Shown here one piece after another: positions 11,398 to 20,452 of a DNA stretch of 62,882 bases. Each line of letters begins with the position of its first letter. The stretch's first letter is position 1. The DNA comes from an uncultured Rhodospirillaceae bacterium (GTDB lineage Bacteria > Pseudomonadota > Alphaproteobacteria > Rhodospirillales > Magnetospirillaceae), in assembly GCA_903901915.1 (NCBI GenBank), contig CAIUSV010000020.1, forward strand, positions 1 to 62,882, read 5' to 3'. Position numbers and translations under genes: made by a program. The notes beneath the pieces are model-generated. The model was given only the letters and a program-made list of their open reading frames with translations. It did not search any database and had not been told where the DNA came from.

Positions 11398-13329
11398 TCA
11401 GGCCGCCTGCACCTCGGTGATGAAGCTTTCGATGTCGAGACGGACGATGGACGTCTGCGATAGCACCGTCTGGGCCGCTTCATGTACGTTCCCCGAAGTG
11501 GCGCTGGTATCCGAAGCGACATGGGCGATGCTGTCGATGTTCGTGCTGACCTCTCGCACCCCGGCAGCCGCCTGCTCGACGTTGTTAACGATATCTGTGG
11601 TCGCCGCGCTCTGTTCCTCGACGGCGGAGGCGATGGCGGTCGCCATCTCGTTGAAATTCCCGACGGTGTTTGAGATGGTGGTGATGGCGCTGACCGCCGC
11701 CGAGGTTTCCTCCTGGATGGCGCGAACCTGATCGGCAATCTCCTCGGTGGCACGGGCGGTCTGATTGGCCAGGGTCTTGACCTCGTTGGCGACCACCGCG
11801 AAGCCCTTTCCGGCCTCGCCTGCGCGGGCGGCCTCGATGGTGGCGTTCAAGGCCAACAAGTTGGTCTGGCTGGCGATATCGTTGATAAGGTTGACCACGT
11901 CGCCGATTCGCTTGGCGGCATCGACCAATGACGCCACCCGACGCATGGAATCGACGGCTTCATTCTGGGCCGCGGCCGCCGTCTGGGCGGCTTGGCCGAC
12001 CCGCAGGGCGATCTCGGCGATGGAGTCGCGCAGTTGGCTGCCGGCCGAAGCGACCGACTCGACGTTAGCCGTCACCTGCTGGGCCGCCGCCGAAACGGTG
12101 GTGCTTTGGCTGTGGGTTTCCTCAGCCTTGGCGGACAGGATGTCTGAACTTCCCTCCAGGCTTTCCACCGCGGTATTGACGGCAGCCAGGGCGGCAGTCA
12201 CCTTGCGGTCGAAGGCGGCAACCAGATCGGAAATCGTCTGGGTTCGCCTTGCTTGGTGAAGCAATTGCTCGCGTTCGCGCGCCTCCATTTCCCTGCCACG
12301 CCGGCCATTGTCGCGGAAAACGACCATCGCGCGTTCGATCTCGGATATCTCGTCGTTACCCAGCGCCTCGGCCAGGGGAAGTTCAAAGTCACCCTCCGCC
12401 AGCCGCCCCAGCGCGGTGGTTGTGGCCCGCAAGCGCCGTCCTAGCATCCTGACCATTAGATTGGCGGCAATCAGAGACACCGCGGTGATCGCCACCACGA
12501 ACGCAGCCATGACGAGGCCAAGCCGGGTACGGGCCGCCGAAACCGACACCTGCGCCGCCTCGTTCAATGCCGCATGGGTCTTCTCGACGGCATCCGCCGC
12601 GCTCTGCATCCGCCCCAGCGCCCCAGCATCAGGGCGCAGGCCGAGTTGAACCATGGCATCAGCCAGACCGTGAAAGGACTGGCGATAGGAGGCCATGTCC
12701 TCGGTGGCCTTGGCCTTGCGTTCCGCCGGCAGGTCGGACGCCCTGAGGTCCGCCACCAGAAGGGCGTAGTTCTTGTCAAAGGCCTCGACGTACTTCGCCT
12801 GCCGGCGCAGCAGGAAATCCTTTTCGTTACGGCGAAGCAGCAGCAGATCCTTGGCGAGCCGGTCGTCGGAGAATTCGGCAAAGATCGCCTCGGCGTGGTG
12901 GACGGCTAGGCGTAGCGCGCCGAGCAGCCCCGATTCCTCGTCGAGGCCGACCTCGGTCTCCAGGGCGCAGACCTCGGCGAATATCTTGGCGTAGCCGTGA
13001 ATATCCGCGCCGACAACGTCCAAGCCGGAGACCACCGCGTCCAGACCCGTGGCGACGGCGCTGGCGCGCAGGTTGCCGATCAGGGCGTCAACGGCGGTGA
13101 GATGCTCGTCGAACTCGGCGACATCCTGCGGATCCTTATGGGCGAGGAAGTCCTTTTCGTGGCGGCGCACATGTTGAACGTGATCGGAAATTTCGACGAC
13201 ATCATTGGACATTCGGGCCAACTCGCAATAGGCGGAGAACGCATATGCACCGACGCCGACCATCAGCGCCATCCCCGCCGTCATCCCCCCCACCATCGCG
13301 AACAGCTTTGCGCCAACAGTTCCAAACAT
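11398..13329 (-). CDS. Methyl-accepting chemotaxis protein with HBM sensor domain
   Basis: 643 residues from the ATG at 13329, which has GAGGAAG upstream; a longer reading to 13452 adds a non-conserved, non-membrane leader. Order: helix 9-33, periplasmic helical bimodular (HBM) domain about 40-260 with the paired signature HEKDFL (58-63) and NEKDFL (168-173), helix 270-293, HAMP 294-350, signalling domain to the C-terminus with a canonical tip ([18 protein letters not shown]). HBM receptors such as Pseudomonas McpS bind organic acids, but the ligand here is unknown. It is divergent from a hemerythrin gene; a 14-bp palindrome lies in the shared gap. Confidence 0.93.
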   Translation of the reverse strand: MFGTVGAKLFAMVGGMTAGMALMVGVGAYAFSAYCELARMSNDVVEISDHVQHVRRHEKDFLAHKDPQDVAEFDEHLTAVDALIGNLRASAVATGLDAVVSGLDVVGADIHGYAKIFAEVCALETEVGLDEESGLLGALRLAVHHAEAIFAEFSDDRLAKDLLLLRRNEKDFLLRRQAKYVEAFDKNYALLVADLRASDLPAERKAKATEDMASYRQSFHGLADAMVQLGLRPDAGALGRMQSAADAVEKTHAALNEAAQVSVSAARTRLGLVMAAFVVAITAVSLIAANLMVRMLGRRLRATTTALGRLAEGDFELPLAEALGNDEISEIERAMVVFRDNGRRGREMEAREREQLLHQARRTQTISDLVAAFDRKVTAALAAVNTAVESLEGSSDILSAKAEETHSQSTTVSAAAQQVTANVESVASAGSQLRDSIAEIALRVGQAAQTAAAAQNEAVDSMRRVASLVDAAKRIGDVVNLINDIASQTNLLALNATIEAARAGEAGKGFAVVANEVKTLANQTARATEEIADQVRAIQEETSAAVSAITTISNTVGNFNEMATAIASAVEEQSAATTDIVNNVEQAAAGVREVSTNIDSIAHVASDTSATSGNVHEAAQTVLSQTSIVRLDIESFITEVQAA

Positions 13330-13446
13330 GTTTGCTTCCTCGTCTTCTGAACCGGAAGGCACATGAACCCGGCTCCGCACCCTGCCCCAAAACCCGGGCG
13401 AATTATGCGTGGCGAATTCGGTCGGCGGGAGTCGAAACACCAACCT

Positions 13447-13460
13447 TGACAAATTTGTCA
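13447..13460. promoter_or_regulatory. Perfect 14-bp palindrome, candidate operator
   Basis: TGACAAATTTGTCA is a perfect inverted repeat in the 207-bp gap between the divergent HBM receptor and hemerythrin genes. It overlaps a TTGACA hexamer (13446-13451) that could be a plus-strand -35 box, although no good -10 lies 16-18 bases on. The half-site layout TGAC-N6-GTCA differs from an FNR box (TTGAT-N4-ATCAA). The regulator is unknown. Confidence 0.5.
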
Positions 13461-13536
13461 GCTACGGATCCCCGAGTTTCCCTGTAGCGTTCCGCACAAC
13501 CCGTTCGCGAGTGGCGAGAAACATTGCGAGATCCCC

Positions 13537-13932
13537 ATGACGTTCTTCAGGTGGGACAAGTCCCTTGAAACCGGAAATGCCGTCATCGACGGCCAACACA
13601 GGCAGTTGATCATGTTCGCCAATCTGTTGCACGAGGCGATCACACTCGGCCGTGGCGAGGATGTCATCCTGGAAGCGTTCAGGGCGCTCAACAAATACTG
13701 TTCTGATCATTTTCGCGACGAGGAGGATTTTCTTGTCCGGATCAAGTCTCCCATGCTGGCATGCCAGCGACGCGAGCACGCAGTACTGTCCCGTGAGCTG
13801 TGCGCTCTTTGGGCGGAGAAGATGATCGGCTTCGTCGATGGCATTCCCGATACCCTGGAGAAATGGGTGTCGTCACGCCTGCTTCCTCACATGAAGGAAG
13901 CCGATTGCAGGGCGATTGCCAATGTCGGTTAA
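13537..13932 (+). CDS. Bacteriohemerythrin with an incomplete histidine set
   Basis: 131-residue single-domain hemerythrin. Typical opening FRWDKSLETGNAVIDGQHRQL, then HFRDEE and a late HMKEAD. Expected di-iron ligands are H21, H58, E62, an HxxxH pair, H118 and D123. The pair reads QRREH (Q77, H81), so one of the five iron-binding histidines is Gln. The protein may bind one iron, use another ligand such as C76, or have a changed oxygen or NO chemistry. It is 24 bp upstream of a response regulator gene and divergent from a chemoreceptor, suggesting a link with oxygen or redox signalling. Confidence 0.93.
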   Translation: MTFFRWDKSLETGNAVIDGQHRQLIMFANLLHEAITLGRGEDVILEAFRALNKYCSDHFRDEEDFLVRIKSPMLACQRREHAVLSRELCALWAEKMIGFVDGIPDTLEKWVSSRLLPHMKEADCRAIANVG

Positions 13933-13955
13933 TATCGGCGTCCGGGGAGTTTGAC

Positions 13956-14627
13956 ATGGCGCGCATCCTGGTAGTCGAAGACGATGTCGAGACGGCCGAG
14001 CATCTGGTGCTCAGCCTGCGGGAAGTCGGGCATTCGGTGGACTTGGCCGCGAACGGCCGCGACGGCCTCGTCCTGGCCGGATCGGGGCGGTTCGATGTTC
14101 TGATCGTCGACCGCAAGCTGCCGGGACTGGACGGCCTGTCGCTGGTAAAGGCGGTCCGGGCCGCCGGGCAGCGGACCCCGGTCATCTTCCTCACCGCGTT
14201 GAGCGCTATCGCCGACCGGGTCGATGGCTTGGAAGGCGGCGGCGACGACTATCTGGTCAAACCGTTCGCCATCGCCGAATTGATTGCCCGGGTCCAGGTT
14301 CTGGCCCGCCGCGCCGAGAACGCCAGCCTCCTCACCCTGGCCGATCTGGAGATGGATCTGGTCGGGCGCAGCGTTCGGCGGGCCGGCGTTCCGGTCAACC
14401 TTCTGCCCAGGGAGTGGCGATTGCTCGAATTCTTCATGCGCAACGCCGGGCAGGTGGTGACCAGGGCGATGTTGCTGGAACGGGTTTGGGGCTTCAATTT
14501 CGATCCGGGAACCGGCGTGGTCGAAACCCATGTCAGCCGGATGCGCAAGAAAGTGGATGGAGGATTTGCCGTCGAACTGCTTCATACCGTGCGCGGCATC
14601 GGATACTGCCTCCGTGCTCCGGATTAG
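13956..14627 (+). CDS. OmpR/PhoB-type response regulator
   Basis: 223 residues from the ATG at 13956. Receiver domain 1-118 with acidic pocket E8/D9/D10, phospho-acceptor D52 (VLIVDRKLPG), T/S switch at FLTA and K at LVKPF. Winged-helix DNA-binding domain 125-220 with the usual end VETHVSRMRKKVD and VRGIGYCL. The following kinase gene overlaps its stop codon, so the pair is translationally coupled. The subtype looks closest to CzcR/QseB-like regulators, but the signal cannot be named. Confidence 0.95.
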   Translation: MARILVVEDDVETAEHLVLSLREVGHSVDLAANGRDGLVLAGSGRFDVLIVDRKLPGLDGLSLVKAVRAAGQRTPVIFLTALSAIADRVDGLEGGGDDYLVKPFAIAELIARVQVLARRAENASLLTLADLEMDLVGRSVRRAGVPVNLLPREWRLLEFFMRNAGQVVTRAMLLERVWGFNFDPGTGVVETHVSRMRKKVDGGFAVELLHTVRGIGYCLRAPD

Positions 14628-16017
14628 GGTGCTTTCCTCCCTGGGCTTTCGGATGACGCTGCTGTATGCGGTGGTGGTCGGCGTCGCGGCGCTGCTGGCG
14701 TTCACCGTCGGCGCGCGAATGGCCAACTCCCAGATCACCAAGGAAATCGACGAGTCGCTGGCGGACCGGGCGACGCAGTTGCTGGCGCTCGGCGGGTCCG
14801 ACGAGATCGCGGCATCCATCGTCAGACGCACCAGCGAGGTGGTCACGGCGCGGGCCTATTTCTATTTGCTGCAGGATGCCGACGGGCGCGTCGTTGCCGG
14901 AAACATTCCGCCGATGCCCCCCCACGCGGGCTATATCGATCTGCCGTTGCCCGACGTGGCGGTGCTGCGGAAGGAAGACGACCGCGACGACCATTCGCTG
15001 CGCGGGCTGGGCATCGTTCTGGCTGGTGGCTCCTATTTCGTCGTCGCCCGCGATATCTACGACTTCAACGTCACCAAAGAGATGATATTTGATACCTATG
15101 CGGGAGGTCTGCTCGTCACCCTGTTCATCGCCCTGCTGGGAGCCGGACTGATCAGTTCGATATTCATGCGACGACTGAAGGCGATCGAACGCACCAGCAC
15201 TGAAATCATGGCCGGGAACCTATCTGAACGCATCCCCTTGCGCGGCGGCAACAACGAATTCGACCGGCTTTCGGCCCACCTCAACGGCATGTTGGATCTG
15301 ATCGAGATGCTGATGAGCAATCTGCGTCAGGTCACCGACGACATCGCCCACGACCTGCGGACGCCGTTGACCCGCCTACGCCAACGTCTGGAGCGGACCC
15401 GGTTGCATGCCGCCAACCTCACCGATTACGAAACGACGGTCGATCAGGCGATCAGGGAAACCGACAGCCTGCTGGAAACGTTCTCCGCCCTGCTGCGTAT
15501 CGCCGAGATCCAGTCCGGCGCGCGGCGGGGGCGGTTCGGTCCGGTGGACCTATCCGCGTTGACGCTGACCATCGTCGAGACGTTCGTGCCGGTAGCCGAG
15601 GACCAGGGGCGGCCGTTTGATTCCGATGTGGCCCCGGGCATCTGGGTGCGCGGCGATCACGACCTGCTCTGTCAATTGCTGGCCAACCTTGTTCAGAACA
15701 CGCTGACCCACACGCCGGCGGGGTCGGGCATCGGCGTCAGTCTGGCCCCGTCGGCGATGGACGGCGAGGCCCACCTGATGGTCGCCGACAGCGGCCCCGG
15801 CATTCCCGCCGCCGAACGCCAGAAGGTGTTTCAGCGCTTCTATCGCATGGACAGCAGCCGCTCGACTCCGGGCAGCGGCCTCGGCCTCAGTCTGGTGGCG
15901 GCCATCGCCGACCTCCACGGCATGCGGGTTAGTTTGCATGACAATGGTCCGGGCGTCCGCGTTGATATCCATTTTTCGCGGTCCTCGTGCGGGAATGGGG
16001 GCGGACCGAATGCCTAG
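14614..16017 (+). CDS. Two-component sensor histidine kinase
   Basis: About 467 residues if started at GTG 14614, which overlaps the regulator stop by 14 bases; GTG 14629 or ATG 14653 are alternatives. Counted from 14614: helix near 12-36, periplasmic part about 40-160, second helix 165-185, HAMP, then a DHp helix with DDIAHDLRTPLTRL (phospho-His about 246) and a HATPase domain with NLVQNTLTHTP, DSGPGIP and GSGLGLSLV. Conserved boxes are intact, so it should be active. It should phosphorylate the adjacent regulator. The periplasmic part matches no family I recognise. Confidence 0.93.
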   Translation: MLRIRVLSSLGFRMTLLYAVVVGVAALLAFTVGARMANSQITKEIDESLADRATQLLALGGSDEIAASIVRRTSEVVTARAYFYLLQDADGRVVAGNIPPMPPHAGYIDLPLPDVAVLRKEDDRDDHSLRGLGIVLAGGSYFVVARDIYDFNVTKEMIFDTYAGGLLVTLFIALLGAGLISSIFMRRLKAIERTSTEIMAGNLSERIPLRGGNNEFDRLSAHLNGMLDLIEMLMSNLRQVTDDIAHDLRTPLTRLRQRLERTRLHAANLTDYETTVDQAIRETDSLLETFSALLRIAEIQSGARRGRFGPVDLSALTLTIVETFVPVAEDQGRPFDSDVAPGIWVRGDHDLLCQLLANLVQNTLTHTPAGSGIGVSLAPSAMDGEAHLMVADSGPGIPAAERQKVFQRFYRMDSSRSTPGSGLGLSLVAAIADLHGMRVSLHDNGPGVRVDIHFSRSSCGNGGGPNA

Positions 16018-16124
16018 GCGGGTTCCCTCCGCCCCTGTTTGGTCGCGGTCGGTTGGAATGGGAGTTCGGTAAATTGCCCTATAAAGCTTTGCATGCCGCC
16101 CAACGGGCCGAGTAAACGACGGCC

Positions 16125-16493
16125 ATGCCCCGCGACGCGCCATCTACCACCGTCGATGTAGGGTCCTGGGAAAAGGACATCGAATACCGCTGCGTCCGCT
16201 GTGGCGCTGTCATTACTCGTGGCCGCTGGGAGATGAGTTTTGCCGGCGGTCACCAACACACCTTCACCAATCCCGCCGGACTGGCATTTTTGCTGGCGTG
16301 CTTCAAGGAAGCACCCGGCGCCGAGGCCCTGGGCTCCGCCACCGGCAACTTCACTTGGTTCCGCGGCTATCTCTGGCGTCTGGTCGCTTGCCGAGCCTGT
16401 GATGCGCACCTGGGCTGGCGCTACGAGGGCAGCACCGAACCCAGGGTGTTCTTCGGACTGATCAGGGACGGCCTGACCACCAGGCAACGCTGA
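16125..16493 (+). CDS. Stand-alone CULT-domain (cereblon-like) protein
   Basis: 122 residues matching the CULT domain, the thalidomide-binding fold of human cereblon. Zinc cysteines are C23/C26 and C89/C92. The aromatic cage tryptophans appear as W78 (FTWF), W84 (LWRL) and W98 (HLGW), with Y100 next to them. Other family marks are HTFTNPAG and FFGLI. From memory, the spacing is one residue off the crystallised M. gryphiswaldense CULT protein MsCI4, so the pocket is probably intact. No Lon-like or helical domain is present, so it cannot be a CRL4 adaptor. The physiological ligand in bacteria is not known to me. It is convergent with the ferredoxin gene, six bases apart. Confidence 0.93.
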   Translation: MPRDAPSTTVDVGSWEKDIEYRCVRCGAVITRGRWEMSFAGGHQHTFTNPAGLAFLLACFKEAPGAEALGSATGNFTWFRGYLWRLVACRACDAHLGWRYEGSTEPRVFFGLIRDGLTTRQR

Positions 16494-16499
16494 AAGCGC

Positions 16500-16832
16500 C
16501 TACTTGCCCGGCGTCACCATCAGGCGCTCCACCGGCTTGCCGTTGACGAAGTGTGACGTCACCACCTCGTCCACGTCGGCTACGGTTTCCAGCTTGTACC
16601 AGACACCCTCGGGATAGACCACCATCAGCGGGCCGGCGTTGCAGAAGCCGAGGCAGCTCGACTGGGCGATGCCGACCCCCTTCTCCCACAGATTATTCTG
16701 GCTGACCAATGCGGCAAGCCGCTCGAACAACGGAGCACCGCCGCCCTTGCTGGTGCAACAGCCGCGCGGATGCCCCTCCGGCCGCCGCTGGCCGCACACG
16801 AAGGCATGGTACTTGTTGGGATAGTGGGACAT
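16500..16832 (-). CDS. Thioredoxin-like [2Fe-2S] ferredoxin
   Basis: 110 residues. Cysteines C13, C25/C26, C60 and C64 (QSSCLGFCNAGP) fit the Shethna-type ferredoxins with a thioredoxin fold, as in Aquifex Fd4 and Azotobacter FeSI. The core YHAFVCGQRRPEGHPRGCC is typical. It is a soluble electron carrier of unknown partner. The leader has GGGGAG before the start, a small CTTCGG/CCGAAG hairpin (16864-16881) and an AT-rich stretch around 16880-16930 that may hold the promoter. Confidence 0.92.
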   Translation of the reverse strand: MSHYPNKYHAFVCGQRRPEGHPRGCCTSKGGGAPLFERLAALVSQNNLWEKGVGIAQSSCLGFCNAGPLMVVYPEGVWYKLETVADVDEVVTSHFVNGKPVERLMVTPGK

Positions 16833-17061
16833 GACGACAGCTCCCCTGAATTGACCAATTAGTCTTCGGAATAGCCCGAAGCCGCGAGCAATTCCAGGAA
16901 ATAGTTTAGATCAATTCAAATTGCATTGACTGGGCAGGAAGCGCCCAGCACCCGGCATGAATTGCCGCGTCTGCGGCAGCGAAAAGGCGGAATTCCGCCG
17001 GATAGGTCTTGGCACGAGCCATGCAGGTGATCCTGTGCCTACCTTCGCTTGGAGAAGCGCC

Positions 17062-17331
17062 ATGCAAGCCATTTCCGCCGGTCCCGCCCACTTGCTGTTG
17101 AACCGCAAGGACAATCCGGCCGATCATTCCACCCGCCCGGCCAAGACCGGGGCGGCCTCGGCTTTTTCGTCCTATGCCTTCGGCCCACTGGACCTACCCG
17201 ACGCCCACAATGGGGCCGATGTCTATGGCAGCAAAGGTGCCGTCACCGGCAGCAGCTCGATTTCGTCGGCCACCGGCGGCAATGTCGGCTGGTTAACCCA
17301 ACTGGCGGCCTCTCAGTCCCAGAAGTATTAG
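17062..17331 (+). CDS. Small hypothetical protein
   Basis: 89 residues from the ATG at 17062, with GGAG seven bases before it. The frame is open further upstream (to 16957), but that part lacks a ribosome site. I do not recognise the protein. It has no signal peptide or membrane helix; it is rich in Ser, Ala and Gly, with a C-terminal stretch GSSSISSATGGNVGWLTQLA. It ends 41 bp before trmFO on the same strand. It may be a genuine small gene or a chance ORF; the ribosome site and reading direction favour a gene. Confidence 0.5.
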   Translation: MQAISAGPAHLLLNRKDNPADHSTRPAKTGAASAFSSYAFGPLDLPDAHNGADVYGSKGAVTGSSSISSATGGNVGWLTQLAASQSQKY

Positions 17332-17372
17332 TCCGCTGGACTTGACGTCCGGTTCGCGATATCTCCCACGGG

Positions 17373-18737
17373 ATGAGCAACACCGTTCACGTGATCGGCG
17401 GCGGGCTGGCCGGGGCGGAAGCCGCTTGGCAGCTCGCCACCGCCGGCATCCCCGTCATTCTTCATGAAATGCGGCCCGTGCGCACCACCCCGGCCCATCG
17501 CACCGATGGACTGGCCGAACTGGTGTGCTCGAACTCACTGCGCTCCGACGATGCCGACTACAACGCCGTCGGCCTGCTGCACGAGGAAATGCGCCGCTCG
17601 GGTTCGCTGATCCTGGCCACCGCCGACGCCCGCAAGGTCCCGGCCGGCGGCGCACTGGCGGTGGACCGTGACGGCTTCTCCGCCGGGGTGCAGGCGGCGC
17701 TGGACGGTCACCCGCTGGTCACCGTCGTCCGCGAAGAGATTGCCGGCCTGCCGCCGCCCGAATGGGACAATGTCATCGTCGCCACCGGGCCATTGACCTC
17801 CCCGGCCATGGCCGAAGCATTAAGGGGGCTGACCGGCGTGGATTCGCTGGCGTTTTTCGATGCCATCGCCCCCATCGTCGTCAAGGACAGCATCGACTTT
17901 TCCAAGGCCTGGTTCCAGTCTCGCTATGACAAGGGCACCGGGTCCGACTACATCAATTGTCCGCTCGATCGCGACCAGTACTATGGGCTGGTCGATGCCC
18001 TGATCGCCGGCGACAAGGTGGGGTTCCACGACTGGGAAAAAGACACCCCCTATTTCGAGGGCTGCCTGCCCATTGAGGTCATGGCCGAACGTGGTCGCGA
18101 CACCTTGGCGTTCGGCCCGATGAAGCCGGTCGGCCTGACCAACCCCAACGGCCCCAAGCCCTTCGCGGTGGTGCAATTGCGGCAGGATAACGCGCTTGGC
18201 ACCTTGTTCAATCTGGTCGGCTTCCAGACCAAGCTGCGCCATGCCGAGCAGACCCGCATCCTGCGAGCCATTCCGGGGCTGGAGGGGGCGGAATTCGCCC
18301 GGCTTGGCGGATTGCACCGCAATACCTTCGTCAACGGCCCCCGGGTGCTGGACCGTGGTCTGCGCCTCAAGGCAGCGCCGCGGCTGCGCCTGGCCGGGCA
18401 GGTCACCGGCTGCGAGGGTTATGTGGAAAGCGCGGCCATCGGCTTGTTGGCCGGACTGTTCGCCGCCGCCGAACGGCTGGGTCGCCCGCCGCTGGTACCG
18501 TCTGAAGCCACGGCACTGGGCGCCCTGCTCGGCCATGTCACCGGTGGGGGTGAGGCTGACACCTACCAGCCGATGAACATCAATTTCGGATTATTCCCGC
18601 CGCCGCCGGAGCGCGACGACAACGGCCGACGGATCAAGGGAAGGGACCGCAAGAAGCTCTATTCGTCCCGTGCCCGTAACGAGCTGGTGCCATGGCTGGA
18701 CTGGTTGGCGGCGATCAGGTCGCCGGAAACCGGCTGA
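17373..18737 (+). CDS. trmFO: Folate/FAD-dependent tRNA (uracil-54-C5) methyltransferase
   Basis: 454 residues. It makes ribothymidine at tRNA position 54 with methylenetetrahydrofolate as methyl donor. The N-terminal FAD fold shows [16 protein letters not shown], followed by the family blocks [44 protein letters not shown] and GYVESAAIG. The C-terminal part after [13 protein letters not shown] is intact. Its last 79 bases lie opposite the 3' end of the convergent glycosyltransferase gene. Confidence 0.97.
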   Translation: MSNTVHVIGGGLAGAEAAWQLATAGIPVILHEMRPVRTTPAHRTDGLAELVCSNSLRSDDADYNAVGLLHEEMRRSGSLILATADARKVPAGGALAVDRDGFSAGVQAALDGHPLVTVVREEIAGLPPPEWDNVIVATGPLTSPAMAEALRGLTGVDSLAFFDAIAPIVVKDSIDFSKAWFQSRYDKGTGSDYINCPLDRDQYYGLVDALIAGDKVGFHDWEKDTPYFEGCLPIEVMAERGRDTLAFGPMKPVGLTNPNGPKPFAVVQLRQDNALGTLFNLVGFQTKLRHAEQTRILRAIPGLEGAEFARLGGLHRNTFVNGPRVLDRGLRLKAAPRLRLAGQVTGCEGYVESAAIGLLAGLFAAAERLGRPPLVPSEATALGALLGHVTGGGEADTYQPMNINFGLFPPPPERDDNGRRIKGRDRKKLYSSRARNELVPWLDWLAAIRSPETG

Positions 18738-19894
18738 TCGGGGGCCTCCAGCGGAACCATGCGTCCACCGGACAACAGCTTGAACGGCTGGCCGCGCCAG
18801 ACCACCGCGCGGCTGAATAGGCTGTAGGCCCAAACCGCGAAACACAGAACCTCGCGCACCGGCACCTGCCACCAGCGAGCGCGGCAAGCCAAGGTGAAAC
18901 GCCGCTCCACCGCCTTGGTCAGGGCCAAGCGCAACGCCAGATAAGCCACGATTAAACCACCCCCCCACCACGTCGGATGGGCGAGGCACAGAGCCAGTTG
19001 GGGCGGCAGAACGCAAGTCACCCCCGACAGAATGTGATCGGCCGGACGCACGGCGCGCACGGTGTGGCCCCAGCGGACCTCGTGGCGGAACAGGGCACCG
19101 AGCGCGGTCTCGTCGACCATGGTGTCGATGGCGAAGGCACTGAGCCGAACCTTCCACCCCGCCTGCTTCAGCCTCTCGCCGATCTCGTAGTCCTCGGCGA
19201 GATAATTCGCGACCGGCTGGAAGCCACCCACGCTGTCAAGCGCCTTGCGACGCAGGAGCAACACTGGGCCGAGACAGGCATCAACACCATTCAAAGCCTT
19301 GTCCAGCAGTACCGACGGGACAATCCAGGCGTTGATATTGAGTGCCCCCAGTACCGACGCCCACCCCTGGGTGGGAACACCGCGATAAATGCAAGACACC
19401 GCACCGACCAGCGGATCGGCCACCGCGTCGGCAACCAGCGCTCGCAGACAATGAGGACCGACCGCCACGTCGCTGTCCGACACCACCAGGATGTCATGCC
19501 GGCAAGACGGCAGGATGTTCATGACGTTGCTGATCTTGAGATTGGCGCCGTGAAGCCGGGCGTCGCAAACCAAAGCGATGTCGCGGTGAGGAAACTCCGC
19601 GATCAGGCGCTCGACCACAGCCACGGCCGGATCACCGGATTCACGGACACCGAATACGATCTGGAAATCGGGGTAGTCCTGTTCGCAAAACGAACGCAGA
19701 CAGTCATAGAGCCGGGGTTCAGCGCCACAAAGCGGCTTGAGGACGGAAACCGGTGGCAGAATTGCGATATCCGGGACTTCGGTTTGCTGGCGGAATGAAA
19801 GCACATGCCGCAGGGACAGACCCAGATAGCTCAAGCCAGCCAAAGCCAGCACCACCAGAACAACATCGTTCACGGCCATGTCCCATATGGTCAT
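18659..19894 (-). CDS. hpnI: Hopanoid-type glycosyltransferase, HpnI-like (GT21)
   Basis: 411 residues. Membrane helix near the N-terminus, then a GT-A domain of the ceramide-glucosyltransferase type: [26 protein letters not shown] (metal-binding acidic motif), [10 protein letters not shown] and [10 protein letters not shown] (variant of the QxxRW motif), ending in several helices. HpnI transfers N-acetylglucosamine to diplopterol in hopanoid synthesis; ceramide glucosyltransferase is the alternative. hpnC and hpnE occur in this window, supporting the hopanoid role. The start is chosen for GGAGAAGGG upstream; the ATG five codons later is possible. The 3' end overlaps trmFO by 79 bp on the opposite strand. 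Confidence 0.85.
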   Translation of the reverse strand: MTIWDMAVNDVVLVVLALAGLSYLGLSLRHVLSFRQQTEVPDIAILPPVSVLKPLCGAEPRLYDCLRSFCEQDYPDFQIVFGVRESGDPAVAVVERLIAEFPHRDIALVCDARLHGANLKISNVMNILPSCRHDILVVSDSDVAVGPHCLRALVADAVADPLVGAVSCIYRGVPTQGWASVLGALNINAWIVPSVLLDKALNGVDACLGPVLLLRRKALDSVGGFQPVANYLAEDYEIGERLKQAGWKVRLSAFAIDTMVDETALGALFRHEVRWGHTVRAVRPADHILSGVTCVLPPQLALCLAHPTWWGGGLIVAYLALRLALTKAVERRFTLACRARWWQVPVREVLCFAVWAYSLFSRAVVWRGQPFKLLSGGRMVPLEAPDQPVSGDLIAANQSSHGTSSLRARDE

Positions 19895-20007
19895 GGAAAG
19901 CCAACCCTTCTCCGGACGTCCGCGCGTCGCCGCCCCAAAACCGGCGAAGAGACGGCTTTGCTACCGCTTCCGGAGCGGAAGCTAACACTAAATGGAAGCA
20001 ATTTACA

Positions 20008-20021
20008 AACCCTAAGGGGTT
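20008..20021 (-). terminator. Possible terminator after gloA
   Basis: On the minus strand AACCC-CTTA-GGGTT forms a short stem followed by TGTAAATT. It is 24 bp past the gloA stop, at the end of the long rpsB-to-gloA block. The stem is only five pairs, so the call is weak. Confidence 0.35.
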
Positions 20022-20044
20022 CGCCGTAGTTACCCCCGTCCGCC

Positions 20045-20452
20045 CTAGGCTTTCTGTATCAGTTCGATGCGGTAACCGTCGGGGTCCTCGATGAACGCGA
20101 TGACGGTACCACCATGTTTCATCGGCCCCGGTGGCCGCACCACCTTGACGCCCTCGGCCGCCAATGCGGCACAGGCGGCATGGATATCGGGTACCGCCAA
20201 CGCCAGATGGCCGAAACCGTCGCCGAGATCATAGGCGCCGGTGTCCCAATTGTGAGTCAATTCGATTACGGTATGATCATCCTCGCCGCCATAACCGACG
20301 AAAACCAGCGTAAAGCGCCCGTCGGGAAACTCCTTGCGCCGCAACATCTTCATGCCCAACAGGCGGGTGTAGAAATCGATGGAACGCTCCAGGTCGCCTA
20401 CCCGGATCATGGTGTGCAGGAACCGCCAACCGGCGGTGTCGACGCTACTCAT
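20045..20452 (-). CDS. gloA: Lactoylglutathione lyase (glyoxalase I)
   Basis: 135 residues. It converts the methylglyoxal-glutathione hemithioacetal to S-lactoylglutathione. All four metal ligands are present at the spacing of E. coli GloA: H13, E64, H82 and E130. The family blocks GYGGEDDHTVIELTHNW and GFGHLALAV are intact. Its start overlaps the lpxB stop by eight bases, so it is the last gene of the lipid A cluster and probably co-translated. Confidence 0.96.
   Translation of the reverse strand: MSSVDTAGWRFLHTMIRVGDLERSIDFYTRLLGMKMLRRKEFPDGRFTLVFVGYGGEDDHTVIELTHNWDTGAYDLGDGFGHLALAVPDIHAACAALAAEGVKVVRPPGPMKHGGTVIAFIEDPDGYRIELIQKA

Noticed and set aside
13447-13460. FNR or CRP box
   Set aside because: Half-sites and spacing (TGAC-N6-GTCA) match neither TTGAT-N4-ATCAA nor TGTGA-N6-TCACA.
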